DNA from: Phycisphaeraceae bacterium
GTDB taxonomy: Bacteria; Planctomycetota; Phycisphaerae; Phycisphaerales; Phycisphaeraceae
DNA length: 64,000 nt
Assembly (NCBI GenBank): GCA_028277745.1
Contig: JANQFR010000087.1
Location: 43,300-107,299, forward strand
Reading direction: 5' to 3'
A program made the translations under genes and the position numbers. A model generated the notes under the pieces. The model was not told the DNA's origin. It did no database searches and saw only the letters and a list, made by a program, of their open reading frames with translations. This document shows, piece by piece, positions 27,166 to 35,839 of the stretch (position 1 is the stretch's first letter; each line of letters begins with the position of its first letter).

Positions 27166-28061
27166 CGCTCCGCCGCCTCTCCGTGGTCGTGGATCGCCTG
27201 TCTCATCTGCTCCGCCACGCGGGGCAGGTTGGTGCTGGGCAGCAAGACGAGTGGGTCGTTGAGCAGCACGATCCGGCCGTGCTCGACCGCGGGGATCGGC
27301 AGGCCGTCGAACCCCGCCAGCCGTTCATCATGTTCGCGCAGCGGCGGGTCACCGGGCTTGAGAAGGAGGATCACGTCGGGCTGGAGGGCGATCAGCGCTT
27401 CGCGGTCGTAAGTGGGGGCGGTGGTGGCGGAGGCGGCGGCCGCGTTGACCCCGCCGGCGCGGGTCAGCATCGCGTCGAGCACGGTCCCGCCGCCGCTGGC
27501 CATGACCGGCGACAGGGCAAAGACCATCAACACCCGCGGCTTGTTCAACCCCTCGGTCCTGTCGGCCACGGCCTTCAAATCGTTGATCATCCGGTCGCGC
27601 AACGCGTCGGCCTCGTCGGGCCGGCCCAGCACGGCGCCGACGTCCGCCAGCACCTCGGCCACATCGGCCGCGGTGTTCGTGTACGGGTACCACGCGAGCG
27701 TGAAGCGTCCGGCATCGGCCATCTCGGTGAGCGCCGCGGGCGGGCCGTCCTTGCCGGTCATCAGCAGGACGTGGGTCGGGTTGACGCTCAGGAGTTTCTC
27801 GGTGTCGACCTCGGTGTAGATGCCGACGACGGGCGGCCCCTCGGGCGCGGCGGCGTCGTATTGAGCGATGCCGACGAGCCGATCGCCCAAGCCCAGGTCG
27901 ACGATCATCTGCGTGATGGCGGGGGTGAGCGAGACGATGCGCGGCCCCTTGTCAGATGAATCCGCCCCGGCGGGAGGCTGGGAGCGGCCGCAGGCTGTCG
28001 TGACCAGCGCGGCCAGCGCCAGGAAACCGATCGTCAACCGCCGAGCGCGTCGCCGCATCAT
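27162..28061 (-). CDS. Metal-chelate/B12-type periplasmic binding lipoprotein
   Basis: This 299-residue protein has a lipoprotein signal ending in LVTTAC and a helical-backbone binding-protein fold (BtuF/FepB class). Landmarks are RIVSLTPAITQMIVDLGLGDRLVG near 41-64, LLSVNPTHVLLM and LIALQPDVILLL, the two 'P..D..L' strands of the family. It should deliver the ligand to the overlapping permease. The ligand (cobalamin, siderophore or heme) cannot be told apart here. It overlaps the upstream membrane protein gene by 4 bases as well. Confidence 0.9.
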   Translation of the reverse strand: MMRRRARRLTIGFLALAALVTTACGRSQPPAGADSSDKGPRIVSLTPAITQMIVDLGLGDRLVGIAQYDAAAPEGPPVVGIYTEVDTEKLLSVNPTHVLLMTGKDGPPAALTEMADAGRFTLAWYPYTNTAADVAEVLADVGAVLGRPDEADALRDRMINDLKAVADRTEGLNKPRVLMVFALSPVMASGGGTVLDAMLTRAGGVNAAAASATTAPTYDREALIALQPDVILLLKPGDPPLREHDERLAGFDGLPIPAVEHGRIVLLNDPLVLLPSTNLPRVAEQMRQAIHDHGEAAER

Positions 28062-29392
28062 TCGCTCTCGTTCACGTAACTCGTTTCGGCGCCGTCCGCC
28101 GACTGCCGCAGCAGCAGATAGATCCAGGTCTGTGCGCAGAAGTAATAGCTCAACGCGAACGCGGGGAGGAAGCTGATCAACAGCTTGACCCAGACGTTCA
28201 CCAGCGCGGCGGAGACCTTGCCCGATCGGTCCAGGCCGTCCCAGTCCGCGGCGGGCATCAACTGGCCCAATTCGGTGTCGGGCAACACCGCGTCGAAGCG
28301 GTTAGGGCCGCCCTCGGCCATCTCGGCGAACACCCACGCGCCGACCGACGCCTTGGTCAGCAGGAGCACCAGGTAGACGACGAAGCCGAAGAAGAGGTAG
28401 GTGATGGCGCCGTAGACCAGGGCGGCCGCGGAATAGAACAGGTAGCGCCACGGCCGGCCGTAGACGTAGTTGAACGCGCGGCTGATCGCGTCGAACGCGT
28501 CGGAGCCCTCGACCGCGACCGCGGGCCAGAGCAGGTTGCTCGCGCCGGCGAAGCCGACCAGGAGCAGGGCCATGACAAACCCGCCCAGAAGCAGGACGCC
28601 GAACAGCGCGGCGCCGATGACGTCGAGGATGGGGAGGTTGAACAGCGCCAGGCCGACGAGCGCCAGCAGCAGCCCCACGAACAGCGCCAGGACCACCGGG
28701 ATCAGCGGGGCGAGAACAAACCAGATGTACTTGCGGCCGGCGAAATGCAAGGCGGTGAAGGCGGACGGCCGACGGTTGGCGCAGGCGTGGAGGGCGGCGA
28801 GCCGGCAGATGGCGCCGCCGACCCAGGCGGTGAGCAGGAACGCGAAGCCGCAGTAAACGGCGGTGAACCCGGGGTGAGTGCGGACCAGCCAGCCGGGGAT
28901 GCCCACGACCATGAGGAAGAGCGCCCCGATGACGCCGCCCGCGGCGGACGGCTGGCTGCTGGCGAGGGCGCGCAGGCCGAAGTCGAATGACGACGCCGAC
29001 ACGATCAGCCGGCGGAACGCCTCGATCTCGGCGCTCAGCAGCGTGTCGAAGATGCCGATGCGGGGATCGTCGCGTCCCAACTCGCGGGCCTGCCCGAGGT
29101 GGCGGCGCTGCAGCGCCAGCCACGCGTCGTATTGATCGCTGGGCCGTTCGATGTAGCGGCTGACCTCACCGGGATAGACCTGGACGCCCCAGACGGTGTC
29201 GAGCGCGAGCCCGCCGAGGTAAAGCACGATGACCAGCATCAGCGCCAGCAGGAGCTTGGCCGGGTGGATCGCCATCCGGAACGCCGCGAAGAGGCGGATC
29301 ACGGGCAGGAGGCTGGCCCAGTCGACGCCCTCGACGCGGACGCGGTGGGCCTGGAGCTGGGCCGGGCTGGGCGGGGATTCGGGGTCGGGCAT
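28058..29392 (-). CDS. Polytopic membrane protein of unknown function
   Basis: From the ATG at 29392 the protein has 444 residues and about seven or eight hydrophobic spans, such as LLLALMLVIVLYLGGLAL, WFVLAPLIPVVLALFVGLLL and YLFFGFVVYLVLLL. A soluble stretch between the first spans carries many charged residues (PSDQYDAWLALQRRHLGQ). I do not recognise a domain. It ends with a 4-base overlap into the binding-protein gene, so it may belong to the same transport operon or share only its transcript. An upstream start at 29455 is possible but adds a poorly supported N-terminus. Confidence 0.7.
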   Translation of the reverse strand: MPDPESPPSPAQLQAHRVRVEGVDWASLLPVIRLFAAFRMAIHPAKLLLALMLVIVLYLGGLALDTVWGVQVYPGEVSRYIERPSDQYDAWLALQRRHLGQARELGRDDPRIGIFDTLLSAEIEAFRRLIVSASSFDFGLRALASSQPSAAGGVIGALFLMVVGIPGWLVRTHPGFTAVYCGFAFLLTAWVGGAICRLAALHACANRRPSAFTALHFAGRKYIWFVLAPLIPVVLALFVGLLLALVGLALFNLPILDVIGAALFGVLLLGGFVMALLLVGFAGASNLLWPAVAVEGSDAFDAISRAFNYVYGRPWRYLFYSAAALVYGAITYLFFGFVVYLVLLLTKASVGAWVFAEMAEGGPNRFDAVLPDTELGQLMPAADWDGLDRSGKVSAALVNVWVKLLISFLPAFALSYYFCAQTWIYLLLRQSADGAETSYVNESE

Positions 29393-29482
29393 AGCGGGAC
29401 GCCGGGGGATGCTGGACGCGGCCATCATAGAAACGCGGCGCAGCAACGCCAACACGCGTGATGATACAGGCTCTCGATCAGG

Positions 29483-29965
29483 TCACCCCAGCAGCTTGGC
29501 CGGCCGGTCGGTGTCGTTGGGGTGGCGGCCGTCTTCGATCGCGGCGATCTTGCTGATGCGGCGGGCGTGCCGGCCGCCGGCGAACTCGGTGGCGACCCAG
29601 GTGTCGACGATCCGCAGCATCAGTCGCATGCCCAGCAGGTCAGCGGGCAGGCAGAGCACATTGGCGTCGTTGTGGCTGCGGGAGAGCTCGGCGCCGATTT
29701 CGTCATGGACCAACGCGGCGCGCACGCCTTTGACCTTATTGGCGGCGATGGACATGCCGATGCCCGAGCCGCAGATGAGGATGCCCCGGTCGACTTGGCC
29801 GGCGGCGACCGCGGAGGCGACCGGGTACGCGGTGTCGGGATAATCGCAGATCCCCTCGTCGCAGACCCCCAGCCGGCTCACCGCCAGGCCCTTGTGCTCG
29901 AGCGCGTTGACGATGTGGCTCAGGGCGTCGACGCCTCGATGATCGGTCCCGACTGCGATCTTCAT
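29483..29965 (-). CDS. rpiB: Ribose-5-phosphate isomerase B
   Basis: RpiB interconverts ribose 5-phosphate and ribulose 5-phosphate in the pentose phosphate pathway. The 160-residue protein carries MKIAVGTDHRGVDA at the start, CDYPDTAYPVA, the phosphate-binding ILICGSGIGMSIAANKV, and SRSHNDANVLCLPA. These match the RpiB/LacAB family closely. It overlaps the upstream Sua5-phosphatase fusion by 4 bases (ATGA), so the two are translationally coupled. Confidence 0.95.
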   Translation of the reverse strand: MKIAVGTDHRGVDALSHIVNALEHKGLAVSRLGVCDEGICDYPDTAYPVASAVAAGQVDRGILICGSGIGMSIAANKVKGVRAALVHDEIGAELSRSHNDANVLCLPADLLGMRLMLRIVDTWVATEFAGGRHARRISKIAAIEDGRHPNDTDRPAKLLG

Positions 29966-31092
29966 GCCAATTGCTCCTGAAGACGTTGGGTGAGGTGGCG
30001 GCGGATCGCCTCGGCGGTGCGTCGGTAAACCGCGGAGCCTGCGCCGATCGGGTCTTCGATGTCGGCTCCGGGGTCGAGGCGCTGGGTCTTGGCCGCGGCG
30101 CCGGGCATGAGGTCCAGCACCGCCTGACGGTGGGCGTCGGTCATGGTGTAGATGGCGTCGGCGGCCTGGACCCGCTCGGGCGTGAGCGTTGACGAACGAT
30201 GGTTTGAGATATCCGCGCCCATGTCCGCGACCGCGGCGACGGCTTCGGGGCTGGGCGGCGAGCCGGGCTGGGCGTACGCGCCCGCGGAGCTGACCGCAAC
30301 GCCTTGCGCATCGAGTTCATCCGCCTTCACGCCCAGTTGCTCGGCGATGAGCTGGCGGGCGATGCCCTCGGCCATGGGAGAGCGGCAGGTGTTGCCGCTG
30401 CAGACTAACAGGAGATTCCATCTCATAAGCTTGCGGATCGAACGGGGCTCATACACGCCGACACGTTCGATGACGGCCGATTGGTTCGCGCCGCGGCCGG
30501 AGAACCGGACGACGGTCGACGGTTTGCCGAAGCGGCACCGCCCGCCGTCGAGCACATAGTCTACCCGACCCGCCGCCGCGTCGACGGCTTTTTCCGCGTC
30601 CACCGCCTCCCGCCCCGCCGACGCCGCCACGACCACCCCGTCGACCGCGCGCAGCAGCTCGCGGGCGAGCGGGTGGTCCGGGCAACGCAGCCCCACGTAG
30701 CCCTGCCGGTACACCCGGTCCCGGGCCTGCGGGGCCCACCCCAGGGCGGCGATCCGCTGACCGATCGTCTGCTCCGGGACCTCCACCACCGCGGTCACGG
30801 CGCCGGGGAACGCCTTGCGCATCAGCTGCCGCAGGGTCAGGCCGGGCTCGTCGATCAGCCGCCGGGCGTCCTCTCGATCGGGCAGGTGGGCCGTGAACGC
30901 CTCGGGGCGGCCCCCCGCCTTCAACGCCCGCAACGCCGCGACGCCGGCGTCGCTGTCGGCCAGCGCCGCCACGCCGTAGACGGTCTCGGTCGGGAACACC
31001 ACCAGACCCCCGCTGCGCAGGACATCGGCCGCGTCGGCGACGGCCGCACGGGTCTGCTCCCTTCCCTGGGGGCGGGCGGTGGTGATCGACAT
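29962..31092 (-). CDS. Sua5/YrdC and low-molecular-weight phosphatase fusion
   Basis: The 376-residue protein joins two enzymes. Residues 1-222 are a Sua5/YrdC domain (VVFPTETVYGVAA at 31-43), which makes threonylcarbamoyl-AMP for the t6A modification of tRNA. Residues 224-376 are a low-molecular-weight protein tyrosine phosphatase/arsenate reductase-type domain, with P-loop CSGNTCRS at 231-238 and the general acid Asp347 in DIEDPIG. The junction LMRWNLLLV looks like a former start codon, so a gene fusion is likely. The partnership suggests phosphatase control of tRNA modification or simply co-expression. It is coupled to rpiB downstream. Confidence 0.88.
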   Translation of the reverse strand: MSITTARPQGREQTRAAVADAADVLRSGGLVVFPTETVYGVAALADSDAGVAALRALKAGGRPEAFTAHLPDREDARRLIDEPGLTLRQLMRKAFPGAVTAVVEVPEQTIGQRIAALGWAPQARDRVYRQGYVGLRCPDHPLARELLRAVDGVVVAASAGREAVDAEKAVDAAAGRVDYVLDGGRCRFGKPSTVVRFSGRGANQSAVIERVGVYEPRSIRKLMRWNLLLVCSGNTCRSPMAEGIARQLIAEQLGVKADELDAQGVAVSSAGAYAQPGSPPSPEAVAAVADMGADISNHRSSTLTPERVQAADAIYTMTDAHRQAVLDLMPGAAAKTQRLDPGADIEDPIGAGSAVYRRTAEAIRRHLTQRLQEQLA

Positions 31093-31131
31093 GGCATCCC
31101 TATTATTCGAGCGGCAATCGGCTCAGGCAAC

Positions 31132-31614
31132 TCAGTCGACCCGCGGCTCCACCTGGGTCGCCACCGCCTGCAGAAAGCCGTCGAGGTAATCCTGGACAAA
31201 CAACTCAACACCCTTGGCGGTCAACTCGTGATTGGTGCCCCAGATGATGACCCGCAGGTCGGTGAACTCCGGGTCGATCTGGATGATCACCTGTTGCTCG
31301 GCCTGATCGTTTTCGGGCAGGGCCTGGGCGTAGTACTGCGACAACGCGTTCACCCCCGGCCCGCCCACGCAGATCGTCGGCCGGCTTTGCAACTCGTTGT
31401 GGTTGATGTACCAGATGTCGCTGCAGACCACGGGCGAGATGTCGGTCGCGAGCAGCTCTTCATGCGTCTCGATCCAGTCGTGAATCGCCTGTTGCAGACG
31501 GTACGCCAACGGCCGGTCAGCCACCTCCGCCCGCAGATGCGAACCGGTCACGATCAGCAGCAACGGCGTGTGATCATCCGGCCCCAGCGGGGGGTTGACG
31601 TCGGCTTCGGACAT
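31132..31614 (-). CDS. Conserved-looking hypothetical protein
   Basis: The 160-residue protein has no signal peptide or membrane span. It reads LLLIVTGSHLRAEVADRPLAY, VVCSDIWYINHNEL and RVIIWGTNHELTAKGVELFV, which suggest an alpha/beta fold. The hydrophobic strand followed by GSH could be a ligand loop. I do not recognise a family. It lies 39 bases upstream of the Sua5 fusion on the same strand and may share its transcript. Confidence 0.65.
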   Translation of the reverse strand: MSEADVNPPLGPDDHTPLLLIVTGSHLRAEVADRPLAYRLQQAIHDWIETHEELLATDISPVVCSDIWYINHNELQSRPTICVGGPGVNALSQYYAQALPENDQAEQQVIIQIDPEFTDLRVIIWGTNHELTAKGVELFVQDYLDGFLQAVATQVEPRVD

Positions 31615-31716
31615 GATGAACCATCATAACACGCGGGCCGCGCGATCCATCCGGAAACGTGTGGAACCACGCGTGAATCAAACAAAGCGCGGGGCGAACC
31701 CGCCGCCAGACCTGGA

Positions 31717-32634
31717 TCAACACCCGCCCATCAAGACCGCCAGCAGGCCCTTCTGCGCGTGCAGGCGGTTGTGCGCCTGGGGGAACACCCGGCTCGACGC
31801 CCCGTCCATCACGCCGTCGGTGATCTCGACCCCGCGGTATGCCGGCAGGCAATGCAGCACGATCGCGTGGGAAGGGGCTTTGCTCATCAGTTCCTCATCG
31901 ACCTGGAAGCCGGTGAACGCGGCCAGCCGTTTCTGCTTTTCCGTCTCCTGACCCATCGACACCCAGGTGTCGGTGTAGACCGCGTCGGCTTGATGCACCG
32001 CCTCGGCCGGGTCGGAGCACAACTGGAAATTCATCCCGGGCACGTCGGCCATGATCCGGTCGACGTAAGCCTGGGGCAGCTCGTAACCGGGGGGGGCGGC
32101 GATGGTGAAGTTGATCCCCAGCTTGCCGCAGATGATCGCCAGGCTGTGGGCGACGTTGTTGCCGTCGCCGACATAGACCAGCGTCCGCCCCGTCAGGTCG
32201 CGCCCGAACTCGTCCATCATCGTCATGACATCGGCCAGCGCCTGGCAGGGGTGCGCATCGTCGCTGAGCATGTTGATCACGGGCACGGAGGAGTGGTCGG
32301 CCATCTCGATCAGCCTGTCGTGCTCGAACACGCGGGCCGCGATGCCCTGCACCATCCCGGCGAGGACGCGGGTCACGTCGGCGACGCTCTCGCGCTTGCC
32401 GATGCCGACCTCCTGCCCCAGCACGATCGCGTGGCCGCCCAACTCGATCATGCCCTGCTCGAAGCTCACCCGGGTCCGCAGCGACGGCTTCTCGAAGATC
32501 ATCGCCAGCGTCTGGTTCTTCAACACGTCGCTCAAGGCCCCGCGGCTGCGGCGGTCGCGCAGGTCATACGCCACATCGAACACGTGGGTGATCCGGTTGG
32601 CCGTGTAGTCGGAAAGTGAGATGCAGTGGTTCAT
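31717..32634 (-). CDS. argF: Ornithine carbamoyltransferase
   Basis: ArgF makes citrulline from ornithine and carbamoyl phosphate in arginine synthesis. The 305-residue protein carries the carbamoyl phosphate site FEKPSLRTR at 47-55, HPCQ at 128-131, a DGNNVAHSL segment near 155, and the ornithine site HCLPAYRG near 265. The motif FEKPSLRTR is the common OTCase variant of STRTR. It lies directly downstream of argB, so the two arginine genes are probably one transcript. Confidence 0.96.
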   Translation of the reverse strand: MNHCISLSDYTANRITHVFDVAYDLRDRRSRGALSDVLKNQTLAMIFEKPSLRTRVSFEQGMIELGGHAIVLGQEVGIGKRESVADVTRVLAGMVQGIAARVFEHDRLIEMADHSSVPVINMLSDDAHPCQALADVMTMMDEFGRDLTGRTLVYVGDGNNVAHSLAIICGKLGINFTIAAPPGYELPQAYVDRIMADVPGMNFQLCSDPAEAVHQADAVYTDTWVSMGQETEKQKRLAAFTGFQVDEELMSKAPSHAIVLHCLPAYRGVEITDGVMDGASSRVFPQAHNRLHAQKGLLAVLMGGC

Positions 32635-32658
32635 GGCGGTGAATCTTGCGGGGAACGC

Positions 32659-33534
32659 TTACAACACGATCTCGGTCCCGATGCCCTGATCGGTGTAGAC
32701 CTCGAGCAGCAACGCGTGGGGGATGCGTCCATCCACAATGGCGGCCTTGGGCACGCCGCCCGCCAACGCCGTGAAGCTCGCCTCAACCTTAGGCAGCATA
32801 CCGGCCGTGATCACGCCGCGATCGATCAAGTCTTCGATCTGGGCCTTGGTCAGGTGGCTGGCCAGGTCGTTGACGTCGTCGGAAAGGCGGATGCCGTGGG
32901 TGTCGCTCACGAGCACCAGCTTCTCGCATCGGGCGGCGGCGGCGACGTGGCCGGCGACGGAGTCGGCGTTGATGTTGAGCTTACCGCCCGACGCGTCGCG
33001 CGCGATCGGCGCGATGATGGGGATCAGGCCCGTCTCGGTCAGGGCGTGCAGCAGCGAGGCGTTAACCCAATCGACCTCGCCGACGAAACCCACGTCGATC
33101 TTGCGTCCGCCCTCGCCCTCGAGGAACAGGCGGTTGCCGAACACCACGCAACTCGCCAGGCTGTGCAGCCCCATCGCGCGGAAGCCCGCCTCCGTCACCA
33201 TCTCGCGGATCTGGGCGTTGATGTCGTTGATCAGGACGTGCTCGGCGATGGCGAGCGTGCGTTCGTCGGTGTAGCGCCGGCCCTGCACGAACTGCGCCTC
33301 GAGGCCGGCCTGCTGCATCGCGGCCGTGATGCCCTTGCCCCCGCCGTGCACGATGATCGGCCGCATCCCGACCGACGCCATGAAGCACACATCATGAACC
33401 ACGGCGCGGAGCTGGTCCGGCGCGTCCATGATCGACCCGCCGACCTTGACGACGATGATCTTGTCCTTGAACCGCTGGATGTACGCCTGCGCCTCGACGA
33501 GGGCGGCGGCTTTGACGATCGCTTCCTGCTGCAC
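32659..33534 (-). CDS. argB: Acetylglutamate kinase
   Basis: ArgB phosphorylates N-acetylglutamate, the controlled second step of arginine synthesis. The 291-residue protein has IIVVKVGGSIMD at about 24-35, the substrate-binding VHGGGKGITAAMQQAG near 60-76, and LNINADSVAGHVAAAARCEKLVLVSDTHG near 190-218. The N-terminal helix MQQEAIVKAAALVEAQAYI is like that of arginine-inhibited hexameric forms, which suggests feedback control. It precedes argF by 24 bases. Confidence 0.96.
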   Translation of the reverse strand: MQQEAIVKAAALVEAQAYIQRFKDKIIVVKVGGSIMDAPDQLRAVVHDVCFMASVGMRPIIVHGGGKGITAAMQQAGLEAQFVQGRRYTDERTLAIAEHVLINDINAQIREMVTEAGFRAMGLHSLASCVVFGNRLFLEGEGGRKIDVGFVGEVDWVNASLLHALTETGLIPIIAPIARDASGGKLNINADSVAGHVAAAARCEKLVLVSDTHGIRLSDDVNDLASHLTKAQIEDLIDRGVITAGMLPKVEASFTALAGGVPKAAIVDGRIPHALLLEVYTDQGIGTEIVL

Positions 33535-33741
33535 GGCGGCCTCCCACGGGCCAACGCCCGCGATGCGAAGCCCGCCAGTTTAACGCCCGCGAAGCCCCTG
33601 TAAAGGGACCGTCAACATGGCGGACGGACCGGAAACCGTTGACGTTCGCGGCTCAACAGACCCATTCATTCGGCCTCACCGCAAACGCACGGCGTCGTGT
33701 TAAACTCTATGGTTTGCTCTGCCGGCCTCTGGAGCCCGCCC

Positions 33742-34818
33742 GTGACCGCCCCGACCGACACCCGACTCTCCCCGACGCAGAACCTGCGCGTCGCCGGCCT
33801 CAAGCCGCTGATCACCCCCGAGGCCCTGGAGGCCGAGCTGCCCCTCACCGCCGCGTCTCACGCCGCCGTGCTCGAGGGCCGCGACGCCGTCCGCGCCGTC
33901 CTCCACGAACAGGACCCGCGCCTGCTCGTCGTTGTCGGCCCGTGCTCCATCCACGACCCCAAGGCCGCCATGGAATACGCCCGGCGCCTGGTCGAGCTCA
34001 AAACCCGGTACGCCGATCGGCTCTGCATCCTCATGCGGGTCTACTTCGAAAAACCCCGCACCACCGTCGGCTGGAAGGGGCTGATCAACGACCCCCACCT
34101 CGACGGCTCGTTCGACCTGGAAACCGGCCTGCGGCTGGCGCGCCGGCTCCTGCGGGACATCACCGCGCTGGGCCTGCCCGCGGCGACCGAGGTGCTCGAC
34201 CCGACCACACCCCAGTACCTGGACGACCTGGTGTCCTGGGCCGCGATCGGCGCGCGCACCATCGAATCGCAGACGCACCGCCAGATGGCGTCGGGCCTGT
34301 CGATGCCCGTGGGCTTCAAGAACGGCACGGGCGGCAACCTGCAGATCGCGGTCGACGCGATCCGCTCGGCCAAGAGCCCGCACCACTTCCTGGGCGTCGA
34401 CGAGAAAGGACGGGCCTGCGTCGTCTCGACCACCGGCAACCCCGACGGGCACATGATCCTGCGGGGCGGCGCCGGCGGCGCCAATTACGAGCCGCGAGAC
34501 GTCGCCCGCGCCGCCGAACTGCTCCGCGCCGCCGGGCTCGAGCCGCGGCTGATGGTCGACTGCTCCCACGCCAACTCCGGCAAAAAACACCAGAACCAAC
34601 AGCGGGTCTGGAACAGCCTGCTCGATCAACGCCGCGACGCCGACCCCGGCGCCGGGTGCATCGTCGGCGCGATGATCGAGTCCAATCTCGAAGAGGGGAA
34701 CCAGGCCATCCCCGACAGCCCGGCCGACCTCCGTTACGGCGTGTCGATCACCGACGCCTGCATCGGCTGGGAGGAGACCGAGCAACTCCTCGCCGACGCC
34801 TACCGCAGGCTCGGCTAG
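33742..34818 (+). CDS. aroG: 3-deoxy-7-phosphoheptulonate synthase, class I
   Basis: This is DAHP synthase, the first step of the shikimate pathway, joining PEP and erythrose 4-phosphate. It shows the AroFGH class I landmarks LLVVVGPCSIHDPKAAMEYA, MRVYFEKPRTTVGWKGLIN and GARTIESQTHRQMASGLSMP. Further matches are VGFKNGTGG and VDCSHANSGKKH. I prefer the GTG at 33742 (358 residues), 8 bases after a TGGAG ribosome site; ATG 33709 or GTG 33697 are possible. The AroF, AroG and AroH isoforms cannot be told apart here, so the symbol is nominal. The transporter gene follows after 3 bases. Confidence 0.93.
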   Translation: MTAPTDTRLSPTQNLRVAGLKPLITPEALEAELPLTAASHAAVLEGRDAVRAVLHEQDPRLLVVVGPCSIHDPKAAMEYARRLVELKTRYADRLCILMRVYFEKPRTTVGWKGLINDPHLDGSFDLETGLRLARRLLRDITALGLPAATEVLDPTTPQYLDDLVSWAAIGARTIESQTHRQMASGLSMPVGFKNGTGGNLQIAVDAIRSAKSPHHFLGVDEKGRACVVSTTGNPDGHMILRGGAGGANYEPRDVARAAELLRAAGLEPRLMVDCSHANSGKKHQNQQRVWNSLLDQRRDADPGAGCIVGAMIESNLEEGNQAIPDSPADLRYGVSITDACIGWEETEQLLADAYRRLG

Positions 34819-34821
34819 CGC

Positions 34822-35718
34822 ATGTTCATCCTCGGCGTCATCCTGGGCCTGCTCACCGCCCTGGCGGCTTCCATCGCCTACCTTTGCTCGCGCGCCTACA
34901 CCCTCTCGCGCGACGGTGGAGTGATCCGGCTGCTGGCGGTGTCGCACGTGATGCAGGCCGTGGTCGTCGCCCCGCTCGCGGTGATCCTCTGGCCCCCGGA
35001 CATGCCGCCGGTCGCCCAATGGGTCCTGCCGACCGTCGGCGCGGCGCTCTGCTACGTCTTCGGCCAGGGCATGCTCTTCGGGGCGCTGCGCTACACCCAG
35101 GCGTCCCGCCTGTCGCCGCTGCTGGGGCTGAAGGTCGGCGTGCTGGCGCTCGCGGCGGTCCTGATGCTGGGCGAAGAGGTGACGTGGCTGCAATGGATCG
35201 CGGTGCTGATCACGATCGCGGCGGCGTTCATCCTCAACTACTCCGGCGGGTCGATCCCCTGGCCCGCAATCGGGCTCATGGCGGGCGTGCTGATCGGCTA
35301 CGCCATGTCCGACATCTACATCCTCAAATCCATCCTCGCGATGCAGCCGGTTGCGCCGCTCCGCGCGGGCGTCTTGAGCCTGTGCATCGGTTACCTCGTC
35401 CTCGGCCTCATCTCGTTGCCGCTGCTGGCCAAGGTCGGCTCGTCCGACCGCCGCGACTGGATCGACGCGGTCCCTTACTCGCTGTCCTGGCTGGCGAGCA
35501 TGTTCTTCATCTACACCTGTTTCGCGGCGCTGGGCGGCGTGGTGCTGGGCAACATCCTCCAATCCACCCGCGGCGTCATGTCGGTCGGCCTCGGCCTGTT
35601 GCTGGCGTCGTGGGGGATGGTTCATCTCGAACCCACGGTGTCGCGCGAGGTCTTCTGGCGACGGCTGGGCGCGGCGACCCTGATGTGCGCCGCGATCGCG
35701 CTGTTCATGCTCGGTTAA
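34822..35718 (+). CDS. EamA/DMT-superfamily transporter-like protein
   Basis: The 298-residue protein has about ten membrane spans, in two halves of five. Each half has an EamA-like pattern: ALRYTQASRLSPLLGLKVGVLALAAVLMLGE in the first, and a matching segment with VVLGNILQSTRGVMSVGLGLLLA in the second. This fits drug/metabolite-type exporters. It starts 3 bases after the DAHP synthase gene and may be its co-transcribed partner, for example for aromatic compound efflux; this is only inferred from position. Confidence 0.8.
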   Translation: MFILGVILGLLTALAASIAYLCSRAYTLSRDGGVIRLLAVSHVMQAVVVAPLAVILWPPDMPPVAQWVLPTVGAALCYVFGQGMLFGALRYTQASRLSPLLGLKVGVLALAAVLMLGEEVTWLQWIAVLITIAAAFILNYSGGSIPWPAIGLMAGVLIGYAMSDIYILKSILAMQPVAPLRAGVLSLCIGYLVLGLISLPLLAKVGSSDRRDWIDAVPYSLSWLASMFFIYTCFAALGGVVLGNILQSTRGVMSVGLGLLLASWGMVHLEPTVSREVFWRRLGAATLMCAAIALFMLG

Positions 35719-35737
35719 CGCTTGTCAACTTGACCTG

Positions 35738-35820
35738 TATCGCTTTCCACGACATTTAGCCGCGGGGCTTGCCCCGCGCTCACCCGCCGCAAGCGGCGGG
35801 GCTAAATGATAAAAGCGATA
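35738..35820. repeat. Large nested palindrome with two inner hairpins
   Basis: Outer arms TATCGCTTT and AAAGCGATA, and CATTTAGCC and GGCTAAATG, enclose two compact hairpins, CGCGGGGC-tt-GCCCCGCG and CCCGCCGC-aa-GCGGCGGG. The element lies between convergent genes, where it could end both transcripts or be a mobile REP-like element. Confidence 0.75.
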
Positions 35821-35839
35821 GCCCCACGGTTGATCCGCG

